Shown here one piece after another: positions 10,052 to 19,742 of a DNA stretch of 64,000 nucleotides; positions within the stretch are counted from its first letter, which is position 1, and every line of letters starts with the position of its first letter. Origin of the DNA: Lysinibacillus pakistanensis. GTDB lineage: Bacteria; Bacillota; Bacilli; Bacillales_A; Planococcaceae. The DNA lies in NCBI RefSeq assembly GCF_030123245.1, contig NZ_CP126101.1, forward strand, positions 1,672,501 through 1,736,500, given 5' to 3'. Position numbers and translations under genes: made by a program. Below the pieces are notes generated by a model. That model was not told the DNA's origin. It made no database searches and saw only the letters and a list, made by a program, of their open reading frames with translations.

Positions 10052-11233
10052 ATGCGTTACTTAACAGCGGGAGAGTCACACGGCCCCCAATTAACAACAA
10101 TTATTGAGGGATTACCATCACTCTTGCCCATTACAGCAGAAAAAATTAACCATGATTTAAAGCGTCGCCAAGGAGGACATGGTCGCGGTCGACGTATGCA
10201 AATTGAAACAGATACAGTGGAAATAGTTGCTGGTGTTCGTCACGGACAAACACTTGGTTCTCCCGTAGCACTCGTAGTCACAAATGATGACTGGAAGCAT
10301 TGGACTAAAATTATGGGAGCAGAGCCATTAGCAGAAGATGTGAACCCGGAAGACATCAAACGTCAAATTTCACGCCCACGCCCAGGACATGCTGACTTAG
10401 TAGGAGGCATGAAATATGGACATCGTGATTTAAGGAATGTGCTAGAACGTTCCTCTGCACGTGAGACAACTGTTCGTGTAGCTGTAGGTTCAGTGGCTAA
10501 AGCTTTATTAAATGAATTAGGCATCTCTATTGTGTCTCATGTAACGGAAATTATTGGTATTAAGGCAGATACTTCATTAGTAGAGGGGAAATCTGCTGAT
10601 GAAATTCGTGCAATTGTTGAAGCAGACCCATGCTACTGTGTAGATCCGAAGGCTTCTGCCAAAATGGTAGAGGCGATTGATGAAGCGAAAAAAGCTGGTG
10701 ATTCAATTGGTGGTATTGTAGAGGTCATCGTTGAAGGAATGCCAGCAGGTGTTGGATCCTATGTGCATTATGATCGTAAGCTTGATGCCAAGTTAGCAGC
10801 CGCAATGCTGTCTATTAATGCATTTAAAGGCGTTGAATTTGGAATTGGCTTTGAAATGGCACGTCGCAAAGGTTCTGAAGTACATGATGAGATTATTTGG
10901 TCTGAAGAACAAGGCTATAGTCGTGCTACGAATCGCCTTGGTGGCTTAGAAGGCGGCATGTCTACTGGCATGCCAATTGTAGTACGTGGTGTTATGAAGC
11001 CAATTCCTACATTATATAAACCTTTGCAAAGCGTTGATATTGAAACAAAAGAGCCGTTTAAAGCAAGTGTAGAGCGCTCAGATAGCTGTGCAGTACCAGC
11101 AGCATCGGTTGTAGCAGAGCACGTTATTGCCTGGGAAATTGCCAATGCAATTTTGGAGCAATTCCATGGTGATCAATTACCACAACTAAAAGCTCAAATC
11201 GAAGAACAACGTCGTTATACAAAGGGGTTCTGA
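10052..11233 (+). CDS. aroC: Chorismate synthase
   Basis: Makes chorismate from EPSP with reduced FMN as cofactor, the last step of the common aromatic pathway. The 393-residue protein starts [12 protein letters not shown], carries [12 protein letters not shown] near residue 37-48 and the RPGHADL segment, all typical. Length matches Bacillus AroF/AroC. It heads a tightly packed operon: aroB starts three bases after its stop. Ribosome site aagggag precedes the ATG. Confidence 0.97.
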   Translation: MRYLTAGESHGPQLTTIIEGLPSLLPITAEKINHDLKRRQGGHGRGRRMQIETDTVEIVAGVRHGQTLGSPVALVVTNDDWKHWTKIMGAEPLAEDVNPEDIKRQISRPRPGHADLVGGMKYGHRDLRNVLERSSARETTVRVAVGSVAKALLNELGISIVSHVTEIIGIKADTSLVEGKSADEIRAIVEADPCYCVDPKASAKMVEAIDEAKKAGDSIGGIVEVIVEGMPAGVGSYVHYDRKLDAKLAAAMLSINAFKGVEFGIGFEMARRKGSEVHDEIIWSEEQGYSRATNRLGGLEGGMSTGMPIVVRGVMKPIPTLYKPLQSVDIETKEPFKASVERSDSCAVPAASVVAEHVIAWEIANAILEQFHGDQLPQLKAQIEEQRRYTKGF

Positions 11234-11236
11234 TGT

Positions 11237-12328
11237 ATGCGAGTACCAGTAGCAACGAAATCACATCAATATGAGGTTGTTCTTGGCCATAATTTTTTAG
11301 CGAATGCAGTAAAATCATTTGAGGATAAGCTTCAAAAAGCTGATAAACTCATTGTTTTTACAGATGTCAATGTATGGGCAGCTCAAGGAGATTATTTCAA
11401 GGCAAATTTTCCATATGAGTTTGAGGTATTTATCTTACCAAGTGGTGAGGCATGCAAAACCTTTGAACAATACAATGCAGCACAGACGTTTTTATTACAA
11501 AAAAAATGCTCTCGCAAATCCTTTGTTTTTGCATTTGGTGGAGGTGCAGTGGGAGATTTAACTGGCTTTGTTGCTGCTACATTTATGCGTGGAGTACCAT
11601 TTATTCAAATTCCAACAACGATTTTGGCACATGACTCAGCAGTAGGTGGTAAAACAGCTATCAATCATCCTCTAGGAAAGAATATGATTGGTGCATTTTA
11701 TCAACCTGAGGGAGTTATTTACGATACTGTATTTATTGAGAGTTTACCTGAACGTGAGGTACGTTCGGGGACTGCAGAAGTGATAAAGCATGCCATGATT
11801 TCGAATGCAGCATGGTTAGAGGAGTTAATGGCAGCAGATACCGTCATTCATTTTAGTACAGAAGAATTAGCAATACAGCTACGAAAGGGTATTGAAGTGA
11901 AGGCGCAAATTGTTGCAGAAGATGAAACAGAACAATCTGTACGAAAGTTTTTAAACTTAGGTCATACGTATGGACATGCCATTGAAGCAGCAGCGGGTTA
12001 TGGGAAAGTTGCGCATGGTGAAGCAGTTATGATTGGGCTTGTCTATTGCTTATTATTAAGTGAGCGATATGGTGAGCTGGATCGTCAATTTACGAAATCA
12101 TTTTTACATTTTGCAGTGAAGAATGGCTATCCATTTGAAGCTGTCAATAATTATACTTTTGAACAATTAACAGAGTATTTAATGAAAGATAAAAAAGCAG
12201 AGTATGGAATATTGCAATTTGTTTTATTGGATAAAATTGGTAAACCATTTATACAGCCGATTGATCTAGTAGAGTGCAAAGAGGTAGATGCAGAATTTCG
12301 ACAGCTATTAGCGGAGGTGCTTGTATGA
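11237..12328 (+). CDS. aroB: 3-dehydroquinate synthase
   Basis: Cyclises DAHP to 3-dehydroquinate with NAD and a metal ion. The 363-residue protein shows the dinucleotide segment FGGGAVGDLTGF near residue 100, the PTTILAHDSAVGGKTAIN motif and the metal-binding GHTYGHAIE and HGEAV histidines. The gene overlaps aroH by four bases (atga), implying translational coupling. It is the second gene of the supraoperon. Confidence 0.97.
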   Translation: MRVPVATKSHQYEVVLGHNFLANAVKSFEDKLQKADKLIVFTDVNVWAAQGDYFKANFPYEFEVFILPSGEACKTFEQYNAAQTFLLQKKCSRKSFVFAFGGGAVGDLTGFVAATFMRGVPFIQIPTTILAHDSAVGGKTAINHPLGKNMIGAFYQPEGVIYDTVFIESLPEREVRSGTAEVIKHAMISNAAWLEELMAADTVIHFSTEELAIQLRKGIEVKAQIVAEDETEQSVRKFLNLGHTYGHAIEAAAGYGKVAHGEAVMIGLVYCLLLSERYGELDRQFTKSFLHFAVKNGYPFEAVNNYTFEQLTEYLMKDKKAEYGILQFVLLDKIGKPFIQPIDLVECKEVDAEFRQLLAEVLV

Positions 12329-12693
12329 TTCGTGGACTTAGAGGAGCAATTACAATTGAATCTGACAAGCCGGAGCTTGTATGGGATGAGACAGCAAGAT
12401 TAGTGCGAGAGGTAGTAGCAGCAAATCATGTAGAGGTGGATGATATCGCTTCAATTCTTATTTCCACAACACCTGATATTACGTCTGCATTTCCAGCTCG
12501 TGCTGTACGATTAATGGATGGGTGGCAATATGTCCCTGTTATGTGCACACATGAAATGGATGTACCAAATGCATTACCATTATGTATTCGTGTATTAATT
12601 CATGCAGAGGTAGAAGTAGCACAAAAAGATGTGAAGCACCTGTATCTGAATGATGCAGTGAAATTAAGACCAGATTTAACCCAAGCTAAATAA
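12325..12693 (+). CDS. aroH: Monofunctional chorismate mutase (AroH type)
   Basis: Rearranges chorismate to prephenate, the branch to phenylalanine and tyrosine. The 122-residue protein begins MIRGLRGAITIESD, exactly the AroH-fold start with the active-site arginine R6 region, and carries MCTHEMDVPNALPLCIRV with the catalytic arginine. ATG 12325 follows gcggaggtg and overlaps the aroB stop. In Bacillus subtilis trpEDCFBA follows aroH; here hisC follows after 18 bases. Confidence 0.95.
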   Translation: MIRGLRGAITIESDKPELVWDETARLVREVVAANHVEVDDIASILISTTPDITSAFPARAVRLMDGWQYVPVMCTHEMDVPNALPLCIRVLIHAEVEVAQKDVKHLYLNDAVKLRPDLTQAK

Positions 12694-12711
12694 GTAGAGG
12701 AGATGTTTGAG

Positions 12712-13812
12712 ATGAAATGGAAACAACAATTGGACGGTATGCAAGCATATAAGCCAGGGAAACCAATTGAAGAAGTACAACGGGAATATGGCTTAAAGGA
12801 AGTCATTAAATTAGCATCGAATGAAAATCCGTTTGGATGCTCACCTAAGGTGACAGCTTATTTACAAAATAATGCAGTGAATCATGCACTCTATCCAGAT
12901 GGCTATGCACAAAATTTACGTACGGCTGTTGCGAATTTTCTAGGTGTGAAAGAAACACAGCTTCTTTTTGGTAACGGCTCTGACGATATCATTGCTATTA
13001 TTACACGTGCTTTGTTGTATCCAGGGGTAAATTCAGTTATGGCTGACCCATCCTTCTCTCAATACTGGCATAATGCTGAAATAGAAGGTGCAGAAGTACG
13101 AAAAATTCCATGTATGGAAGGTGCACATGATTTAGATGCAATGGCAGCGGCAATTGATGAGCAAACATCGATTGTTTGGGTGTGTAGTCCAAATAATCCA
13201 ACAGGTGTTGTTATTCCGGATACAGACTTACGTGCTTTTCTTGCAAAGGTACCAAATGATGTCCTTGTCGTATTAGATGAAGCTTATATCGAATATGTGA
13301 CACATCCTGGACACAAAGATACGCTACCATTAATTAATGAGTATCCAAATGTACTATTATTGCGCACATTCTCAAAAGCATATGGTCTAGCTTCATTTCG
13401 GGTTGGCTATGCGATTGGACAACCAGATGTCATTGCTAAGCTTGACCCGGTAAGAGCGCCATTTAACAATACTATTTTAAGCCAAGCGGTGGCGGCAATC
13501 GCTTTAAGTGATCAAGACTATATCCAGGCATGCCGTGATGCAAATGAAAAAGGTAAAAAACAATATATTGATTTCTGTGAAAAACATAATTTAAAATACT
13601 TCCCTACTGATACAAACTTTATTTTCTTTAATATCAATGCTGATAGTGATGTTGTATTCCAAGAGCTAATGAAACGAGGCTTTATTGTCCGAAGTGGAAA
13701 GGCTTTAGGCTTACCTGGATTTATCCGTGTAACAATTGGAACAGAGTCTCAAAATGAAGCGTTACTCAATCACCTTGAGAGTGTACTTAAAGAGCAAGGG
13801 GTTTTTGCATGA
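12712..13812 (+). CDS. hisC: Histidinol-phosphate / aromatic aminotransferase
   Basis: A PLP class II aminotransferase of 366 residues. It works in histidine synthesis and, in this operon context, in the last step of tyrosine and phenylalanine synthesis, as known for Bacillus HisC. The PLP-lysine segment is TFSKAYGLASFRVGY; SNENPFG and VCSPNNPTG are also clear. ATG 12712 is chosen with gaggag nine bases upstream; ATG 12703 lies too close to that site. Its stop overlaps the tyrA start by four bases. No other his gene is near. Confidence 0.93.
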   Translation: MKWKQQLDGMQAYKPGKPIEEVQREYGLKEVIKLASNENPFGCSPKVTAYLQNNAVNHALYPDGYAQNLRTAVANFLGVKETQLLFGNGSDDIIAIITRALLYPGVNSVMADPSFSQYWHNAEIEGAEVRKIPCMEGAHDLDAMAAAIDEQTSIVWVCSPNNPTGVVIPDTDLRAFLAKVPNDVLVVLDEAYIEYVTHPGHKDTLPLINEYPNVLLLRTFSKAYGLASFRVGYAIGQPDVIAKLDPVRAPFNNTILSQAVAAIALSDQDYIQACRDANEKGKKQYIDFCEKHNLKYFPTDTNFIFFNINADSDVVFQELMKRGFIVRSGKALGLPGFIRVTIGTESQNEALLNHLESVLKEQGVFA

Positions 13813-14906
13813 CACGCAAAGTACTCGTTATTGGGCTTGGCCTAATTGGAGGCTCAATTGCTTTGGCATTACAGAAGGCACCGGAAACAAAAATTATTGG
13901 CTATGATATGGATGCTAAAACACGTGAGCATGCTCAAACGTTAAATATCGTTCATGATATTGTAGTAGATCCCAAATCAGTAGCTGCCGACATAGATGTC
14001 ATTATTTTTGGCACACCCGTTAATGCAACGCTAGAGTGGATGGAACAATTAAAAACATGGCCATTAAAGAAAAAAGTTATTGTAACAGATACAGGAAGTA
14101 CAAAAAAAATGATTATGCAAAAGGCTGGGGAATTACGGGAGCTAGGCATTACCTTTATTGGAGGTCATCCGATGGCAGGCTCTCATAAAAGTGGCGTATT
14201 AGCTGCGAAAGCTCATCTTTTTGAAAATGCTTATTATATGCTTACACCGCTAGCTGGTGAAGAAATTATCAATATGGCACAACTTGAAAGTTTATTAAAA
14301 TTCACACATGCAAAAGTAGTCAGTGTTTCAGCGCGTGAGCATGATCATATGACAGCTGTTGTTAGTCACTTTCCACATGTAGTAGCTGCTTCTCTTGTGC
14401 ATCAATTAGGCGGTGAAAATGGGGAATATCCGATGACACGTTCACTTGCAGCAGGGGGCTTCCGTGATGTAACACGTATTGCCTCATCCAATCCGATTTT
14501 ATGGCGAGATATTACATTACAAAACCGTGATGAACTCATTGCACAGCTAGAGGGCTGGGAAAAGGAAATGGGGCGTGTGAAGGAGCTCCTCTTACACGGA
14601 AGTTCGAAGGATATTGAAAGCTATTTTGCAGTAGCGAAAGAGCTTAGAGACGAATTACCGATAAGTGCAGGCGCAATGTTTACATCATTTGACTTATATG
14701 TTGATGTTCCTGACTATCCAGGAGTCATTTCTGAAGTCACAGGCCTGCTTGCAGAGGAAGCGATTAGTATTACGAATTTACGTATCGTAGAGTCACGGGA
14801 GGATGTTTTCGGGATTCTTGTGATAAGTTTACAAAATGAAAGTGACCGGGAACGTGCTGCAGCATGCATCCAAAAACGTGCAAAATTTGAAACATATATT
14901 TCATAG
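13809..14906 (+). CDS. tyrA: Prephenate dehydrogenase with C-terminal ACT domain
   Basis: Oxidatively decarboxylates prephenate to 4-hydroxyphenylpyruvate for tyrosine. The 365-residue protein has the Rossmann glycine loop GLGLIGGSIALAL at 9-21, the GGHPMAGSHKSG substrate segment, and a C-terminal ACT domain from about 297 (YVDVPDYPGVISEVTGLLAEE...) that likely senses an aromatic amino acid. Start overlaps hisC (atga). About 80 bases separate it from aroA; that gap holds a 7-bp hairpin (gaaagcg/cgctttc, 14940-14964) without a T tract. Confidence 0.96.
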   Translation: MTRKVLVIGLGLIGGSIALALQKAPETKIIGYDMDAKTREHAQTLNIVHDIVVDPKSVAADIDVIIFGTPVNATLEWMEQLKTWPLKKKVIVTDTGSTKKMIMQKAGELRELGITFIGGHPMAGSHKSGVLAAKAHLFENAYYMLTPLAGEEIINMAQLESLLKFTHAKVVSVSAREHDHMTAVVSHFPHVVAASLVHQLGGENGEYPMTRSLAAGGFRDVTRIASSNPILWRDITLQNRDELIAQLEGWEKEMGRVKELLLHGSSKDIESYFAVAKELRDELPISAGAMFTSFDLYVDVPDYPGVISEVTGLLAEEAISITNLRIVESREDVFGILVISLQNESDRERAAACIQKRAKFETYIS

Positions 14907-14989
14907 GCGTTTCTTAGTAAGGGAAATGCATGTTTACAAGAAAGCGTCGAATTACGGCGCTTTCTATCTTCATATTGGAGGAAAAAACA

Positions 14990-16276
14990 ATGAGTGAAAA
15001 AGTATTACAATATAATAAACCTACCTTGCAAGGAACTTTAACGATCCCTGGTGACAAATCTGTTTCTCACCGTTCTGTTATGTTTGGAGCAATTGCTACA
15101 GGTAAAACGACAGTAGATGGCTTTTTATTAGGAGAGGATTGTTTAAGTACAATTGATTGCTTCCGAAAACTCGGTGTAAAAATAGATGTGGAAGGCACTT
15201 CTGTCTCCATAGACAGTCCAGGAATCGATGGATGGCAAGAGCCTACAGAGATTTTATATACAGGTAACTCAGGGACAACGACACGCCTAATGTTAGGAAT
15301 CCTAGCTGGTTCCAATGTCCATTCAGTGATGACAGGGGATGCGTCAATCGGCAAGAGACCAATGCGCCGTGTTATCGATCCTTTACGTCAAATGGGCGCA
15401 CGCATTACAGGAAGAGCCAATGGTCAATACACCCCATTAGCTATCCAGGGGACATCATTACAGGCGATTGATTATCATATGCCTGTTGCTAGTGCACAAG
15501 TGAAATCTGCTGTTTTACTGGCAGGCTTACGTGCAGCAGGTACTACGATCGTACGAGAAACGGAAATTTCCCGAGATCATACTGAACGTATGCTCCGTCA
15601 ATTTGGAGCAGAAATTGATGTAATGGATGGTGTCATATCATTTGAAGGAGATCAAACACTGACGGGAACACATGTGTCTGTACCCGGTGATATTTCGTCA
15701 GCAGCCTTTTTCTTAGTGGCTGGTGCTATCTGTCATAATAGTAAGATTACGCTTGAAAATGTTGGAATTAATCCGACACGCGACGGTATCATTGAAGTTC
15801 TTCAAAATATGGGTGCATCAATGACAGTGATTCCAAATGAAGATAGTCAGTCAGAGCCGACTGCAACCATTACAATAGAAACCTCATCATTAAAAGCCAC
15901 TACAATTGAGGGGGAGATTATTCCTCGACTTATCGATGAAATTCCGATTCTTGCTTTATTAGCCACTCAGGCAGATGGCAAAACTGTCATTAAGGATGCT
16001 GAGGAGCTAAAAGTCAAGGAAACAGACCGAATAGCGGCTGTTGTAGATGAATTGAGAAAACTTGGTGCAAAAATTGAAGCTACAGAAGATGGTATGATAA
16101 TTGAAGGACCAACACCATTACAAGGTGCTAGCCTTCAAACATATGGGGATCATCGTATCGGTATGATGGGCGCTATAGCAGCACTTATAACAAATGGAGC
16201 AGTTACATTAGACGACGCTGATTGTATCGCAGTGTCTTATCCAACATTTTTTGAACATATTGAGTCTGTAAAGTAA
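14990..16276 (+). CDS. aroA: 3-phosphoshikimate 1-carboxyvinyltransferase (EPSP synthase)
   Basis: Joins phosphoenolpyruvate to shikimate-3-phosphate. The 428-residue protein has [14 protein letters not shown] near residue 20, the PEP-binding [10 protein letters not shown], and RPM. The residue after GNSGTT is T and the segment is otherwise canonical. ATG 14990 follows tattggagg; the frame is open to 14930 but that extension is not conserved. It ends the supraoperon and has its own terminator. Confidence 0.96.
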   Translation: MSEKVLQYNKPTLQGTLTIPGDKSVSHRSVMFGAIATGKTTVDGFLLGEDCLSTIDCFRKLGVKIDVEGTSVSIDSPGIDGWQEPTEILYTGNSGTTTRLMLGILAGSNVHSVMTGDASIGKRPMRRVIDPLRQMGARITGRANGQYTPLAIQGTSLQAIDYHMPVASAQVKSAVLLAGLRAAGTTIVRETEISRDHTERMLRQFGAEIDVMDGVISFEGDQTLTGTHVSVPGDISSAAFFLVAGAICHNSKITLENVGINPTRDGIIEVLQNMGASMTVIPNEDSQSEPTATITIETSSLKATTIEGEIIPRLIDEIPILALLATQADGKTVIKDAEELKVKETDRIAAVVDELRKLGAKIEATEDGMIIEGPTPLQGASLQTYGDHRIGMMGAIAALITNGAVTLDDADCIAVSYPTFFEHIESVK

Positions 16277-16289
16277 AAAATGATGAAAG

Positions 16290-16316
16290 ACTTCCCAAGT
16301 AATTGGGGAGTTTTTT
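16290..16316 (+). terminator. Terminator of the aro supraoperon
   Basis: An 8-9 bp stem (acttcccaa with ttggggagt, loop gtaa) followed by six T. Confidence 0.88.
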
Positions 16317-16378
16317 CTTGTTTCGAAAGAAAATGTTTTGTAGCATAAAGATATCAATGAAAGAATAGGTGAATGACT

Positions 16379-17641
16379 GTGAACAATGCGATGACTGAAA
16401 TGATGCAAGCACTTGAACAAGGGGACTTAGCATTAATTGATCAGCTACTGGAATCTTTTTTAATGAAGGAGCTACCCGAGGAAATTTATGCACTAGCTGA
16501 GGTTTTTATGCAGTACGGGTATATGAAAGAAGCTGACCGTGTACTGGAGCATTTGCAATTTTTATTCCCAGATGAGGCACAGTTAAAAATCGATCGTGCA
16601 AATGTCTTAATGGAGCTTGGTGATGAGGATGATGCATTAGATTTATTATTAGAAATTGAGGAGACCTCACCAGAATATCCGCAAGCTTTAGTAGTTTTAG
16701 CGGATTATTACCAAATGCAAGGACTGTTTGAGGTGGCGGAAAAGCGTATCAATGAGGCGTTAGCTATTTTACCAGATGAGCCTTTATTGCATTTTGCTAA
16801 AGCAGAATTATTATTTGAAACAGGCCGTTTTTTAGAGGCTGCCAGACTATATGAAGAGTTAAATGAACAACAAGGCGAATTTGCAGGTGTAAATCTTCTT
16901 GAACGCCTTGCTGAGGTATATCGAGCTGGAGCTGCCTATGAAACAGCTTTAGATTATTATTTAGCAGCTCTTGAGGATGAAGTAAAGCCAGATATTTTAT
17001 TTGGTGCAGCCTATTCTGCATTCCAATCACAAAAATATGAAATGGCGATTAAACAATTGGAAGAGTTAAAAGAATTAGATCCGGATTATTTCTCTGCCTA
17101 TTTATTACTTGCCGAGAGCTATGCCATGACAGAGGATAATAAAAAAGCGTATAGCGCCATTCTTGAAGGTTTAAAGCGTGACGAATATGATAAAACTTTA
17201 TATTTATTTGCAGGCAAAATGGCACTAAAAAATGGACTACCAGCTGAGGCAGAACAGTATTTACGTGAGGCAATTGCATTAGATCCTGAATACATGGAGG
17301 CAGTATTAGCCTTAATCTCTATTTTGGCACATCAAGAACGTTTCGAAGATGTCATCGAATTATTTGAAACATTGCAGCAAAATGATTTTGAATGGAGCGC
17401 TTTATATCCGTTTGCTGCAGAGGCATATGAAAATTTAGAATTGTACGACCGTGCATACGAATTTTACAGTTTGGCATATAATGATTTTAAGGAAGACGCA
17501 GCATTTTTAGAAAAATATGTTTATTTCTTATTAGAGGAAGGAAAGCGTTCAGAAGCGAAGGAAGTACTCGGTCAGTTAATAGCTATTCAACCAGGTGAAA
17601 CAGAGTGGCAAGAGAAGTTAGAATCCTTAGAATTTGAGTAA
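16379..17641 (+). CDS. ypiA: TPR repeat protein (YpiA-like)
   Basis: A 420-residue soluble protein built almost wholly of tetratricopeptide repeats, visible as recurring helical pairs with A/L/Y at fixed positions and P near ends (for example LPDEPLLHFAKAELLFETGRF and LDPEYMEAVLALISILAHQ). TPR proteins bind other proteins; the partner is unknown. GTG 16379 is chosen because aggtga sits six bases before it, while ATG 16373 abuts that site. It precedes ypiB by 14 bases as in Bacillus. The name rests on synteny. Confidence 0.85.
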   Translation: MNNAMTEMMQALEQGDLALIDQLLESFLMKELPEEIYALAEVFMQYGYMKEADRVLEHLQFLFPDEAQLKIDRANVLMELGDEDDALDLLLEIEETSPEYPQALVVLADYYQMQGLFEVAEKRINEALAILPDEPLLHFAKAELLFETGRFLEAARLYEELNEQQGEFAGVNLLERLAEVYRAGAAYETALDYYLAALEDEVKPDILFGAAYSAFQSQKYEMAIKQLEELKELDPDYFSAYLLLAESYAMTEDNKKAYSAILEGLKRDEYDKTLYLFAGKMALKNGLPAEAEQYLREAIALDPEYMEAVLALISILAHQERFEDVIELFETLQQNDFEWSALYPFAAEAYENLELYDRAYEFYSLAYNDFKEDAAFLEKYVYFLLEEGKRSEAKEVLGQLIAIQPGETEWQEKLESLEFE

Positions 17642-17655
17642 AGGAGGGAGTGGGT

Positions 17656-18213
17656 ATGACTGCTTCTGTATCAGTTGTCGATAAAAAAGCATTTGTTCGA
17701 TGGTTTTTAAAAAATTATCAATTGAAACGTCGTGAGTGTGTATGGATTTTAAATTACCTTTTAAGTAATGATGAACTTTTAAAGCGAATCCGATTTGTTG
17801 AAGAAGCACATTATTGCCCAAGAGCAATGGTGATGTCGACTGTTGACTCAACGGGTGTGCCATTTCGTTTTTATAAAGGCAATGTAATGACAGCAGATGC
17901 TGAGAAATCCTTTCATGATTTACGCTTACATGAACATGAAGATATGTATATACAATTGAATTTTCCGAATACACCACCAAGTGCACAATACTTAGCAGTT
18001 CTTGAAGAAAACCCTTATATGCCAGAAACACTGATTGTTAGTGAAAAAGACCGTTTACTGGCAGAAGAGCTGCTTTCCAACAGCTTACTCGTATTCCAAG
18101 AAGAAAAATTACTCGCACAAATTGATGAAGCCCTCGATCAGGGAGATGAAGAGCGCTTTTATGAATTGTCAAATTTGTTACAAGCTTTAAAGGAAACGGC
18201 TAATTTACAATAG
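17656..18213 (+). CDS. ypiB: YpiB family protein (UPF0302)
   Basis: A 185-residue conserved protein of unknown biochemical function. The N-terminal part (WFLKNYQLKRRECVWILNYLL) and the central HYCPRAMVMS segment are typical of the UPF0302/YpiB family in Bacilli; the C-terminus carries the acidic IDEALDQGDEERFYELS (IDEAL-like) region. ATG 17656 has aaggaggg seven bases upstream. In Bacillus subtilis it sits between ypiA and ypiF upstream of qcr, as here, but a structured repeat now separates it from ypiF. Confidence 0.85.
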   Translation: MTASVSVVDKKAFVRWFLKNYQLKRRECVWILNYLLSNDELLKRIRFVEEAHYCPRAMVMSTVDSTGVPFRFYKGNVMTADAEKSFHDLRLHEHEDMYIQLNFPNTPPSAQYLAVLEENPYMPETLIVSEKDRLLAEELLSNSLLVFQEEKLLAQIDEALDQGDEERFYELSNLLQALKETANLQ

Positions 18214-18330
18214 TAATAGTTAAAAATTGAATGTCCTTTATCCACCTTGATATGGTAACATAATTAGTGAATGATTGTTTTCACTTTTTATTGGCTATCC
18301 TATTTAAAGAGTGGAAAAGGGCATTTTTAT

Positions 18331-18592
18331 CTTCATTCAGCAAATGTTTTTTGTATCGAAAGCATAGCGGCAGATGTTTTATGTGTGAAAGCGTAGCGGC
18401 AGCGGCAGATACAGAAGATTCCCGCCTCTATAGGTGGTGAGAGAATGCGGTTTTGGTTTCTTTTCAGTGGGTGTCCAACCACCTGCTGAATGAAGGTAAA
18501 GCCTCCGGCGGATGTCACGGATTTTCAAAGGAATGAATTATGCAGGCATAATTCAAAATCCGGACGCAATTACGCCAAGACGAAATTGATGT
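18331..18592 (+). repeat. Structured intergenic element, copy A
   Basis: A 260-base element with strong secondary structure. A perfect 12-bp outer stem (cttcattcagca at 18331-18342 with tgctgaatgaag at 18484-18495) encloses two tandem gaaagcrtagcggcag pieces, a ccgcct/aggtgg hairpin and a gtgg/ccac hairpin. Then come aaagcctcc, an inverted repeat insert (18518-18562) and a caatt...aattg hairpin at 18567-18589. Copy B at 39730 shares the conserved blocks agaag..tcccRcctctat, atgtccaa, taaagcctcc and the last hairpin. No coding sequence is inside. It may be a non-autonomous mobile element or an RNA gene. Confidence 0.65.
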
Positions 18593-18617
18593 TGGTAAGA
18601 TAAGGAGGTTTAAATGA

Positions 18618-19067
18618 ATGTATTTTAATGCGAACGATGTGACATCGTTTATGGCGCAGAAGGAATTTATCGATACAGCAATTGTCCCACTCGTATCCAT
18701 CGATTTAACTTCTGAAAAAATAAAACAGAGTGGAGCAGAAGCAGATTTTTTGTTATCGCTGACGTCTTTTGTTGAGCAACAATTTAAAGGTCGTTTATTA
18801 TTGTTGCCACCATTTTCGTACAGTACAATTTTGAAAAACGAAGAAATGCCTCAGCAATTAGAATCACAATTACATAATGCTGGTTTTAAGCATGTGTTCT
18901 TCATTACTTGTGACCATTTTTGGACAAATATTGGAGATGTAGTAAATGTTATTTGGCTACCAGCGATTCCATTAGAAAGCATGGATAAAGGTGTGAAAAA
19001 CTCTATTCTCGAGGATCAACTACGACAAGTGATTCCGACTCTTTCGACCAAATGGGCACAGATTTAA
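18618..19067 (+). CDS. ypiF: YpiF family protein (DUF2487)
   Basis: A 149-residue conserved Bacilli protein of unknown function, recognised as YpiF from its start MYFNANDVTSFMAQKEFIDTAIVPL and its place directly upstream of qcrA. ATG 18618 has taaggagg about nine bases upstream; ATG 18614 opens a five-codon frame and is rejected. It is predicted soluble. The structured repeat ends about 25 bases before the gene, so its promoter or leader may be affected by that element. Confidence 0.85.
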   Translation: MYFNANDVTSFMAQKEFIDTAIVPLVSIDLTSEKIKQSGAEADFLLSLTSFVEQQFKGRLLLLPPFSYSTILKNEEMPQQLESQLHNAGFKHVFFITCDHFWTNIGDVVNVIWLPAIPLESMDKGVKNSILEDQLRQVIPTLSTKWAQI

Positions 19068-19221
19068 CAATTTGTTTCAATAAATGTTCACATTCTCCAG
19101 CTTTCCACAGAATGCTATATTGACCAAGCTATGGACTTGATATATCATAGATATGTCCTAGTATTACTATTTGTAAAAGTATGTCCGTTGGACTGACCTT
19201 TAAGTTAGAGGGGGGAAAAAA

Positions 19222-19728
19222 ATGAGTAATAATCGAGTTTCACGTCGTCAATTCCTAAGCTATACACTAACTGGTGTAGGTGGCTTTATGGCGGCGGGTA
19301 TGCTGATGCCGATGGTTCGCTTTGCGATTGACCCAGTGCTACAAAATCATGGTGGTGGGAATTTCATAAAAACGGAGCATAAAATCGCTGATATTACTGA
19401 AGAACCTGTTAAAGTTGATTTGAAATTCGAACAAGTTGATGCATGGTACAAATCAGAAGTGACAAATATGGCATGGGTTTACAAAGAGGGCGACCAAATT
19501 ATAGCCTTATCTCCTGTTTGTAAACATTTAGGATGTATGGTGAACTGGGCACAAGATTCAGCACACCCAGATCAATTCTTCTGTCCTTGTCATGCTGGAC
19601 GTTACGAGAAAAATGGTAAAAACGTTCCAGGAACACCACCTACAGGTCCGTTGGATGAATATGAAGTATCAGAAAAAGATGGTTACTTAATGCTTGGTCC
19701 AACTAAAGCAAACACTCTAGTTAAGTAA
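19222..19728 (+). CDS. qcrA: Menaquinol:cytochrome c reductase Rieske subunit
   Basis: The iron-sulfur subunit of the bc-type complex passes electrons from menaquinol to cytochrome c. The 168-residue protein has a twin-arginine segment SRRQFL at 7-12 followed by a membrane anchor (14-35). The Rieske 2Fe-2S ligands are C100, H102, C121 and H124, with the disulfide pair C105 and C123. Ribosome site agagggggg is strong. qcrB begins 14 bases after the stop. Acts outside the membrane. Confidence 0.97.
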   Translation: MSNNRVSRRQFLSYTLTGVGGFMAAGMLMPMVRFAIDPVLQNHGGGNFIKTEHKIADITEEPVKVDLKFEQVDAWYKSEVTNMAWVYKEGDQIIALSPVCKHLGCMVNWAQDSAHPDQFFCPCHAGRYEKNGKNVPGTPPTGPLDEYEVSEKDGYLMLGPTKANTLVK

Positions 19729-19742
19729 GGGGGTACAAAACA

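Noticed and set aside
18333..18518. Minus-strand frame across the structured repeat
   Set aside because: The sequence is explained by RNA-like inverted repeats; no ribosome site or family similarity.
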